Shown piece after piece: positions 33,201-42,927 of a DNA stretch of 64,000 nucleotides. A program made the position numbers and the translations under genes. The DNA comes from Batillaria attramentaria (lineage: Eukaryota > Mollusca > Gastropoda > Batillariidae), in assembly GCA_018292915.2 (NCBI GenBank), contig JACVVK020000191.1, positions 918,501-982,500 of the forward strand, given 5' to 3'. The notes under the pieces are model-generated. The model worked only from the letters and a program-made list of their open reading frames with translations. It was not told the origin of the DNA and searched no databases. The stretch's first letter is position 1. Each line of letters begins with the position of its first letter.

Positions 33201-36200
33201 ACTTTCTAAAGCCCTTGAATTGATTTGCCCTCCTTGAAGATTGTGGAAAACTGCCAGATGTTATTAGGCAGTATTTTGGATTCCGAAAGATGTTTTTGAA
33301 ATAAATTATGTATTGGCAGGGGGTGGTAAAATAAAGCGACACGATCATCATACTCTCAGCATACAAATTTTGTGTTTTAACTAAAGTTCTATTAATATAT
33401 GAGCTAATATATGCCAGCAGTGGACCCTTGAATTTTTTAGTTAAAGAACCATACATGTAATATGTTCATTGACTGAAGATGAATTTTAAAGATTGCATTT
33501 AAAACACGGCACATTTTGTTTTGTATGTGACTTCATGTGTAAGAATAAACTTATAAAGTCTTTTTACTAAGTTTGAATGAAACACACTTTTCAACCATCA
33601 GACACTGACAAATAGTATATATAGCTGTGTGTGAAGTATCTTATCTTGCACCTTTACTACATCATATTACATATGCCAAGTGAAAGTTATGGGAGAAAAT
33701 GAAAAAAAAACAACAAAAAAACAGGTAATCTACTGCCATCCACCTAACCTCCGGCAAACTCATAAATCTGGTTAGACAGTGCACAGTTAGGAGACTTCAC
33801 AATTTATACATAAATTTATGGTTTGAACTTGCCAGTCAATGTTAGATCAGGCACCACACTGATCAATGGTAGATCCATCTCTGGCATACTTTGGTAACAT
33901 TCATTGCCCACAAGTAGGATTTTATGTACAAGAGTAGTAAACTTATTGTTAAACACCAGCCCTTGTGCACAGTTTCCAACAACGGTATATAGGATCAAGA
34001 TAAACATAACACAGCTGTTAGTCTTTTAACAATTTATTTACACTGTATTCATCTCATGCTTATTTATCACACAGTCACACTCTCACAACATTCATGTATG
34101 GGCATCTGTGCCACTGCCAGTGCCACACATCTGTTAAACTTCTAGGGTAGGACCTCAACAATATCTAAATTCAAATACAAATTCAGACTAATGCCGATCA
34201 CATCTGGTAATGGAAATGGAACAGCTGTCATTATCTTCTATCCATTCAGTCAGCATGGTTTGATTCTGTAGTCGAGTGTAGATCTATCTGAACTGTTTAG
34301 GAATGGCATTTCACATTAGTTTTACTTAGTTTGATGAAACACGCTTATTAAAAACATGATTCTCTTTCAATATGACCTGCATATCAGTAGAGTTATTCCT
34401 ACAACACTGAAGGTTTTAGAAACTATACTGATCAGTTGCTTTGCTTCCACAGTACTCAGAAGTAAGCTGTCAGGTATCTTGAACTTTCAAGAAAGATGGA
34501 AACAGGCCCTAGGTGTAGGACACAAGCTTCAAAGCCAGAGGCTGTATTTGGACATTGGTAGAAATAAATCACATCCAGAGACAGATGGAGGTTGTCCCAG
34601 TTGGTGTTGAAAGTCGTCTCTGCTGACCTATGTCAGCATCGAATCCCTGTCCCAATGCCCATGAAAACGCCGAAAGTGCCACCACCCTGTACCATCGTCT
34701 TGCCAACTGTCTGAAGCAGCTCACGTCCTCGAAGGCCGTACCTGAAACAAAGCAGCACGGCAGTGTTCATTTAGACCTACACTGTATCATAAGGGGGTGG
34801 GTGGAGGCGTTGAAGTTAGTCTACAACCCAAAGTAACCCAGGCAGGTCAGGTTCAGACTCACCTGAGTGCTGAGAATCCGCCAAAGAGAGCTCCGGAGGC
34901 CATCCCAACACAGAATCCCATCATGAAGCCCAACTTGACCTTATCAAAGCAGGAGGGTCCATGACTCATGTAGCCGCTTGGGGGTGGTGCAGGCATGGCT
35001 GAAGATGTTTTGCTGGGCTGTTAGAAACCAAGGTGCAGATGGTGGTATTAGTGTAATCTTTCACTTCAAGTACTATTACTGATCTAGATAGCATTTTCAC
35101 AGTGCTAGATTTGCTGACAGATTCAGTATCACACACTATTCAACTTAAAAGCTGAAAGTACACTTTTTTGTGGTGATCTGCACACAGTTGTGAAGGACAA
35201 CCATTGCAACTGTTTTAGTCGGTGGCGTGCTGCTTCTGAGCAATGCAAGTGTAGTGCCATGGGATGGACTCCGTCTTTGAATGGTACCGTGTATCACTGA
35301 TTGAAACATCCCTACCGGCCTCACTAACTACCCTTCATAGGGTACTTGACAGGGTGACGACGTGAACATCACCCTTAATGCGCTGCATGAACATTCTGTC
35401 GCGCAACCTCTCAGAAGTTTTATATGTTTCACAACTTACGAATGATAAATCAGAGACATGCATACATAAGAATTAGTTGTCATGTGTATGTCTCATAAGC
35501 ATACAACGTGCATGTCGCCAACGGAGCCTCACCAGCCAGCAAATTCCCATAGCCTAAATACAGAAGCGTCCGCACGAAAAAAAAAAGAAGTTAATTTACA
35601 TTGCATATCTCGGAAAAGAAGTGGTTCCACACCTGTTCTTTCGAAGAAACGCAAGTGAACCAGTATGTCAGCTATACAACGAAAGAAATCGCAGCTATTG
35701 CGAACATACGTCCGTGACCTCGGTGTTCGGCGACCATAACCTTCCCACAAGCCATTGCGGCAGATTCAGTTTCCGGCGAGTTTTGCCTGAAACGTGTCTG
35801 GTTTTCTGACCCGAATAGGTTTTACTGTAAACTCCGAATATGTCTGTTGAGCAGTTCGTTATACAAAGATGACCGCAAGGATTTTTTTCCGTGGTGTATG
35901 GAGAGAGGATAAAATATGTTGCATATAATCTTTGAACGAGCGAAATTTCGGCAGCCAGGCCAAGTGGTCTAGGGGTATGATTCTCGCTTCGGGTGCGAGA
36001 GGTCCCGGGTTCGAATCCCGGCTTGGCCCAATTTTTCATTTTTCATTTGGCCTGTAAATTTATATTGAAACACACAAATACTATTGCTATCATCTTTAAA
36101 ACTGTTCATTTTTTTCCCCCTCTTATTATGGGGCACGAAACTTGGCGAGAGTATTTTGTAAAGTTCTTGTCTTTGATCACTTTGTCTTATTTCATTGATC

Positions 36201-38034
36201 TCTTTTTGTTTCAGTGCAGATGATGTACCAGTATTTTGTGAAGATTGTACCCACTACATACACAAATATAAATGGAGAGGTGAGTTTTTACACATGGACG
36301 CGCGCACGCACGCACACACACACACACACACCCACATATACGTGGGTCATGTAACCAATTTGAGGTTGGTTATCTAAAGCCGTTGAATAGTTTTTATAAA
36401 AAATCAAGGCTGGCACTCTTGTAGGACAAATAGAGAAATGCACTTTACATGGTGCTTGTCCAAATCACCTTTTACGTATATATACGCCTAAAGCACAGTT
36501 AAGTACAATGAATCCGCTATGAAGTTTTTAACTGTTTTGTATATGTACCTTTCTGAGCTGAAAACAAAAACCAGTTTTCATGGAACCAGTGGGGGTTGCA
36601 CTCGTGATTTCCATTCTGTGTAAGGTCAGTTCAAAAAAAAAGGGTGGATTCTGTGCTACACGGAAATGCCAGATTGACCCTTTCACACCTGCTTATGCTT
36701 CCAGCACTAAGTTTTTTGCATTTGGCCTCCACAGTATCATAGTCCGTGTTTAAATGATAAGTGAATGGTTTGTCTTTTCTTTCTTTCTTTCTCTCTTGAA
36801 TGTGAATACAATGGACAAATATCCCACAATCATATTATTTTCTACTGCCAGACGCTGTACACCAATCAGTTCTCAGTGACTAAACACTCAAAGACTGTGG
36901 CCAGCGGTATGGGAGACGGTGGGACTGCCTGGTGTTTTCTTCATTTATGAATTGTCTCCAATGATGGTCAAATACACTGAGAAACAGAGGTGAGCTTACT
37001 TCTACACTATAGTCTTCACTTTCCCTTCGTTCTCTCTTTTCTCCCAGTGTTATAGTTATTACACTGATCATAACTGTGTATAGAATTCAAATCAGTGACA
37101 ATGAAGAACCGTAACACTTGAACACTGCAGGTTTTTTGGGTTGGGTTTTTGTTTTTTTGTTCCGTCATGAACTGCTTGATATTCTTGTCTCCGTTGATAT
37201 TTAGGTATTTTTTTGATCAGTTACATTTTGAGATGATAAGTATCACTCTAAGATGCATTACAGCAATTGTGCACCACTAATTTGCTTTTCTACATGATTT
37301 GATATTTTCTTTTTTGTGATAATCTGATATTTCTTTCTGTTCCAGGTCATTCATGCATTTCCTCACAGGTGTCTGTGCAATTATAGGAGGAATTTTTACA
37401 GGTTTGTTTTTCAGTATAAATGCCAGTGTAGCATGATTATGTCACACCATTACATTAATTGAACTCCAAATGTGCCTTTTGCAATATAGTTTTGGGATGC
37501 AGATTCCAGTATAATTATGTCCAGCAGTGTGTGATACTATGAGCATAGTTGGCACATCTACATCTACTAGTGACATCTTGTGACTCCTGCCACTAGTGTA
37601 AGCGACTGGGTTTTGAGTACCATGTGGTGCATCAGATTATTCAGTTGAAGTAGGGGCTCTCCCCGTGTACCCCAGTTTCATACTTCGTTTGGTTGGAAAT
37701 GTTCAGCCCACACAAGTTCAAAGTAATGCAATTTAAGTTCCAAAACTTCAGTAACCAAGCTGACCCTTTGCGCCACGTGATTGCAATGTCGGGTGTGTGA
37801 GAGAATGTGTGTGAATTACACGAGCGTGCGTTGGGTTTGGTGCACCAGGCTTTGAGCCAAGAAACTGGGATAAAGCACCTATACTAATGGATTTATCAAT
37901 ATTGTTATCAAATATCATCATCCAAATGATTGAGTTTTACCTGGACTGTTGCAGTTGCTGGCCTGATTGACTCCATGATCTACCACTCAGCAAAGGCCAT
38001 TCAAAAAAAGATTGAACTGGGGAAAGCGTCTTAA
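26590..38034 (+). CDS. ERGIC3: ERGIC3 (ER-Golgi intermediate compartment protein 3), frameshift in exon 11
   Basis: Membrane protein cycling between ER and Golgi, family Erv46; with Erv41/ERGIC2 it retrieves cargo. Coding exons: 26590-26686, 27359-27517, 27909-28028, 28409-28449, 28761-28828, 29171-29336, 29518-29575, 32540-32571, 32955-33051, 36215-36279, 36852-36989, 37346-37401, 37955-38034. Total 1177 nt, one more than a multiple of three; the extra base lies in exon 11. With it discounted the protein is 391 aa. Seen: N-terminal [17 protein letters not shown]; a membrane segment at about 33-50 ([18 protein letters not shown]); luminal CxxC pairs RCESCYG and [28 protein letters not shown]-terminal membrane segment around [19 protein letters not shown]; basic tail ending ELGKAS. 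ATG 26590 was chosen; 26596 is an alternative two codons on. ROMO1 and tRNA-Pro lie in intron 9. Confidence 0.95.
27182..27269. repeat. (CA)n(GA)n, ERGIC3 intron 1
   Basis: Compound microsatellite ending about 90 nt before ERGIC3 exon 2. Confidence 0.92.
30004..30786. repeat. 71-bp minisatellite in ERGIC3 intron 7
   Basis: About eleven head-to-tail copies of a unit starting AAGGTTTCAGGCGGAGGGTG and ending CACTAGATGTTATAC. The standard unit is 71 bp. Early copies include a longer form carrying CTGACTGGCACCCCTAATGG, alternating with the short form; the last copies lose single bases or a short block. It lies between exons 7 and 8. Confidence 0.93.
31782..32081. mobile_element. 300-bp foldback element in ERGIC3 intron 7
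   Basis: The left arm starts CCACTCATGAAGTATTTGAA and the right arm is its inverted copy, ending TTCAAATACTTCATGAGTGG. Similarity between arms continues with mismatches for about 80 nt (AAAGCTT, AACATTATG, ACTGTTC). The centre is about 140 nt and non-coding. It is a MITE or foldback element; target duplications are unclear. Confidence 0.75.
34633..34996 (-). CDS. ROMO1: ROMO1 (reactive oxygen species modulator 1), complete, nested in ERGIC3 intron 9
   Basis: Small inner-mitochondrial-membrane protein linked to ROS production, OPA1/cristae dynamics and TIM23-related import (family knowledge). Two minus-strand coding exons, 34863-34996 and 34633-34741, joined within codon R45 (CTCAG|G), give 80 aa; human is 79 aa, from memory. 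Seen: conserved cysteines at 16, 29 and the C-terminal residue 80; glycine-rich membrane helix [50 protein letters not shown]. An acceptor-like TTTCTAACAG about 20 nt before the ATG suggests an upstream non-coding exon. It lies wholly inside ERGIC3 intron 9 on the opposite strand. Confidence 0.96.
35958..36029 (+). tRNA. tRNA-Pro(CGG)
   Basis: 72 nt forming a full cloverleaf. Acceptor stem GGCCAAG (35958-35964) pairs with CTTGGCC (36022-36028), discriminator C. A box is TGGTCTAGGGGTA. Anticodon stem CTCGC/GCGAG encloses loop TTCGGGT with anticodon CGG at 35990-35992. B box is GGTTCGAATCC. No intron. It matches animal tRNA-Pro closely, unlike the SINE heads in this window. It sits in ERGIC3 intron 9, same strand. 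Confidence 0.95.
36852..36989 (+). other. ERGIC3: ERGIC3 exon 11 with apparent +1 frameshift
   Basis: The exon enters in phase 0 ([20 protein letters not shown]) but must leave in phase 2. Its 138 nt leave it one base too long. After GGT GGG at 36918-36923 the original frame runs to a TGA, whereas the shifted frame gives the conserved [20 protein letters not shown]. One extra G in 36921-36923, or two lost bases nearby, explains it. It could be an assembly or read error, an individual allele, or real. Confidence 0.8.
37651..37897 (+). mobile_element. SINE fragment in ERGIC3 intron 12
   Basis: Shares with the copy at 61364-61761 the core GAAATGTTCAGCCCAC, then GCTGACCCTTTGCGCCACG, GTGTGTGAGAGAATGTGTG and a CACCTATACTAAT tail. 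The tRNA-like head is missing, so it is 5'-truncated. Confidence 0.65.
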
Positions 38035-40295
38035 CGCTGATAGAGTTGGTGTGAGAGAAGTGAGTGTGTGAGTGTCCCATCTGCAAATCCAAGACAAACA
38101 AATGACTGCATTTCATTTATTTTGAGATTCAGTGAACATGGTGTATAACAGAAGACAACAGTGTTCTTTGAGAATTTGTATGACATAGGTGTGCACATCA
38201 GTATGCATGTAAATATTGTGATGTGTATGTTCGACAAAATGTCTGAAACTGTTATATAGAATCATGTGTCTGGTGTCCATGCTGACTCATTGGAGAGGCA
38301 GTTGATTTTTCTGCAAAACGTTTAGTAGTTTTTGCTTTTTATTTGTTTTTAATTATAGTTTATTCACATTTATGGCAGGACCAATTTTCTCCCAAGAAGC
38401 CTGAATGAGGATAGTGCTTTTGTTGTTTTGAATACTTTTTTTTTCTTAAGAATATATTGTTTTTTTGCTGTTTGTTCATAATGCGCTGGCAATATGCTAA
38501 CAAGTTCAAATTAGATTTTGAAAACAAACATAGCAGAATAATTTTGTTTGGAATTGGATGGTACATGCCCTTGGTAAAACTTCGCATGAAACTGGGACAA
38601 TACACGTGACATGCAGAATGTTGTTTTTAGTGATTTAGTGATTAGTTACGTGAACTTCGATACTTGTCTGTCTTGCTGAATGTACCATGGTATGTAAATT
38701 GTAATGCTCAGGATTACAGAGTACACACTTGTTTGTAACAAATATCATTTGCCTGTGTTGTTGGTTTTCAAAAAAAAATCTGTGCAAGTCAAAAGTATCT
38801 TTGCTCAACATTATAGACAGTGTCTCTTTTGTAGAATATTTCTGTTGCATGTGTATCTTGATATTTGCATGTTTTTCCTCCTTTACGGCAAAGGCTGTTT
38901 TGTTAAATGTTAGATCTTGATTTTGTGATTCGGGTTTTTTTTTTTTTTCACGAATAGCTTAGTGGTATAACATTGAACGTGTGTGTGTGTGTGTGTGTGT
39001 GCGTGTGTGTGTTAGAAAGTGAAATCAGTTTCATCATTCCTGTTTTATTTTGAAAGTTGTTAGGTATGTCGTGGATGTATTTTATTCACATTTACTTTTT
39101 TTTATGTGAATGATTAACTGCTGAAATAACTCTGTTCTAAACATTATGATTACTTTCAACAATGTGATCTTTTGTTTACATTGTAATCCAAGTGAACAAA
39201 GTCCTATTAAATTGTTTCTTTGTTTACTTTGAACTAGTAATGTTCAGACGTGTAGCATATAATGTAAATGTAGCGATACATGTTGGATGGGTGTTTAGTT
39301 AGTGTATGAACATTAGTGACCGAAGCAAAGTGAAATCAGAGTTTAAAAGTAAACAGGAGAGACTGTAGTGTTCGCAGAGAGTTGTTACAATAAGTTTTTG
39401 ATGGTTTTTCCCATAAATTATTATTCCTTCTCCAATGTGATACATGTCTTGTCATTGTACGATACATGTAGCAGTATCATGTTGACCATGTTATTAGATG
39501 TACATATTTCAGTTCTTTCTGACAGCGCAGCCTGTTCTAGTCTTGGAAAATCTAGGTGTGTGCATTGTGTGTCATTGTCCTACATTGACTACAAGCCTCA
39601 TTGGAAGTAGCGTGGGGACCTACCATCTTAGCATAAAAACACCTCACCATTGACAGGACCACAAGTCCCCTTCCACCTGGAGAAAACTGGTAGCTACAAG
39701 CTAGGCCTTGTAAATAGGAGATTTTAGCCTCACACACCTAGTCTTTCTCAGACTAGAATAGGTGGCGCCGTCAGATTTACTTAACTTACTTCCCATGCTT
39801 TGAAATTCACCTGATTTCAGTGCGTTGTTTGGCTTCCGCAGCGCCACTGTTACTATTATGAATTATACTTCAGTTCCTTGTGTGTAATGCTGTACTGCCT
39901 TACAGTTTGCATTTACACTCAGCAGTGTCTAATTATGTCTGTTTACGTTACTGTCATGTTTGTGTTGGACTGTGTCAGCTGTGTTTTTGAATTACTAGTA
40001 TTCATACAGTAAGAACCTTTCCAAGTGAAATGGCTCTGGTACTTGCAGAGCTTTTTTCCGTAAATCTGCATTTGTCATGTTGAAGAGGAGAATGTGTGTG
40101 CCTGTCTTAAACACTTGTGAACTTAAAAACCACACAAAGATAATACAGTATCTAACCACTGTATCCTGAAACCAATTTGATTTCTGTTCAGATCTGATGG
40201 TATGTACTCTGTGTATGCATTTCACTTTGATCTGGTCTTCCTTCAGTGCCTTGTTTGTACTTGTCCAGTCAACAGGCTACATATGTTTTCAGGCA

Positions 40296-40301
40296 AATAA
40301 A
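40296..40301 (+). other. Candidate ERGIC3 poly(A) signal
   Basis: AATAAA about 2.26 kb after the ERGIC3 stop. The AT-rich sequence in between has no other recognised gene and looks like a long 3' UTR. ATTAAA near 39206 is an alternative proximal signal. Confidence 0.35.
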
Positions 40302-41988
40302 TGCACTGTATGTAAAGCAGTGCTTTGAAAGCTAAATTGTAAAGCATGCAATTGCATACAGCAAAGACAATCAAAGTTGAAGCAGCCTGAACAGGAATTT
40401 AAGCTTCTCGTACCATTAATCATCAGCAAAAATGTGTGTGCGAGAGAGGATGAGAGAATGTGTGCGTGCACACGCACACACGTGCATGCACAAAATGCAG
40501 CATGTACTGTATTTTCTGGGTATATTTTATTAGTCACATGACACTTGCATCGACACTCTTGCGAATTGTTTACGTTGTGAGCTATTTCACATGCACACAG
40601 ACACAGTCTGTCTCTCTCACTTGTGTGTGTGCTGACTGCCTGTTGTGAACAAGCACAAGAATTGTTCTGCTGAATCACAGGAAAAATCTGCACTACAGAC
40701 TTACTAAGGTGTACACTACTATCAATATAATCATGCTTTTGAGGGAAACACCGGGGTCAGGGAAAGTGGGTAGGTGGATCAAATACACTGTGTTGATTAC
40801 TGCAAAATTATTGAATTAAAAATACTTCTAAGTGATTTTTATTTGTTTGAATGTGTGTGTGTGTGTTAAAGCCTGTAATCATATCACTTGAGATCCAATT
40901 CCAGCTGACTGCACCTTGGTTCAATCCATACATTTCACAAGTGGTTATCCAACTGTGTACACAACACACTACATGTAAATTAATCCAAATCATATCTACT
41001 CATGCTAGACGACCACTTTGAACAGAATTACTGGGGCACTGGACAAACAAACACGTGTTCCACCAAGTTCCACCCAACCTAACAATGCATGCCTGCATTT
41101 ATTTACGAAAAGAAAGAAAAAAAAAGGCAAGAATTTAGCACACAGCCAGTGTATGTATGCACTAGTACTTTCTAGCATATCACTTTAAAAACCAGTACAG
41201 TGAGCAAAGATGATGACATTTACACTCTGATTAGAATGAAAAGCCATGATAAAATCGGACAAACACGAATGACGTGTAAAATTATTAGTTACTGTACTTT
41301 TAAGCCAAAGGAAGATCATCCATTTGTGGATTTTAAAAAAAAAAAACTTGCTAAGCTTCTAAACCTTTCACTTAAATAAAAAAAAACCCCTGTGAAAAAC
41401 ATAACAAAATACACATATTAGTACAAGTTACAACAGCTATGCTGGATTTAAAGATAAGGCTGTGTGTGTACACAGGCAACTCATGGAAACATTAATGGAC
41501 TAGAATGACAAGAGACAAAACTGCCCCAACATGCACCACTACACATTAAATGACCATCAGGTGACACAGATGTAACAAAAAAAACAACAAAACAGATATG
41601 CCTTGATAATAATAGATATAATATTTAGCAATCTAACAAACATAGGTGTATGAAATTTTTTCTATCCCTAATGTTTTGATGGAACCCTGCTAAAATTGAT
41701 AAATGCTAAGAGGAAATGCAGGTACAGATGTGTTATAAATAATCTTCTTAATTCGGTGCATAAAATACTGATACACCATGCTTGTTTGTTGATTTCCACT
41801 GAAAAACTGCTCATTAAAATATACAGTTTTTCAGTCGTAATCAACAAACTCGTGTAGCGTATTTTACATAATCAGGGGGCACCTCATTGTGAAAACTCTC
41901 TATATATATACATGTGTATATATAGAACCTGAATTTTCTGCAAGTTTTACCTTACAGTGACTGCATGTGTGTTTTAAACATATATATA

Positions 41989-42166
41989 CAGTCAAACCTG
42001 TGTAAGGCGGTCACCCAAGGGACTGGGTCAAACTGACCACCTTAGACAGGTGACCGGGTTATCCAGGGTGTCATGTCAACAGCTAGTGTGTCAGGGGATC
42101 CTCTGGGGTGACCAGGTTAGACAGTGGTTTGGCTTATACAGGTGACCGCCTTGGCAGGTTCGACTG
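41989..42166. mobile_element. 178-bp mariner-like MITE
   Basis: Inverted ends of about 26 nt: left CAGTCAAACCTGTGTAAGG, right (inward) CAGTCGAACCTGCCAAGG, both running into CGGTCACC. TA lies immediately outside each end (41987-41988 and 42167-42168), the target duplication of Tc1/mariner elements. It is non-coding and lies in the flank or 3' UTR of FAM8A1. Confidence 0.75.
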
Positions 42167-42366
42167 TACCAAATTTGCAAGTTTCGGGTACGTTTATTGA
42201 TGCACAATTTAACTTATGAATTATAAAATGCATAAAAAGTAGTAGTACTTAAAGCATCCCCCACAGAATATCAATTGTGCCAGCAGAAATTGTCCCAATT
42301 TATAAACATCTAACTTGTTTGCAATCTACTATGATAACTTTTGGGGGGGAAATAACCACCACCACC

Positions 42367-42500
42367 TTTTGGTTGATAAAGGGTCAATACTGCCACAAAA
42401 GATATTTGCTCTAAGAAAAAACCATAACAAAAACCTCCCCAAAGTGCTCTTGTTGGTTGACAAAGGGTCCATACTGCCATTCAAAATGTTTGCTCTAAGT
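42367..42500 (+). repeat. Diverged two-copy tandem duplication
   Basis: Two imperfect copies about 80 bp apart share GTTGATAAAGGGTC or GTTGACAAAGGGTC, then ATACTGCCA and TTTGCTCTAAG. It lies downstream of the FAM8A1 stop and is non-coding. Confidence 0.55.
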
Positions 42501-42927
42501 AAAAAACAAAACAATAACAAACAACGAAACAAGTGCTTTACTGAAAGGAGGGGAGGATCAGGAATGGGGGAAGAGTCAGTTTAAGTTGTGACAGAAACAG
42601 GAAGTATTTATGATAATCCAGACAGCCATCTGTTTTTTAAGTTCAGCAAAGTTCATACCTGGATAGCAGCCACAAGAAACATTGTACACTTCTATGTGAT
42701 GCAGAATGGCAAGGCACAATGCCATACAATACATGTATACAAATAACAGTGTGCACAGTCATAAAGACTCGTAATCATAAGTTACATGAAAGACCAAATC
42801 TCTCTCTTTCACTCTCACACGCACACACAGTACCCCTCTCTCCTCTCTATTTTGATGACCAGAGATCACAAATGCTGAATTGCGTCCAGAAAGTTGCACA
42901 GGATAAATTAAGTAGCGTCTGTACACT

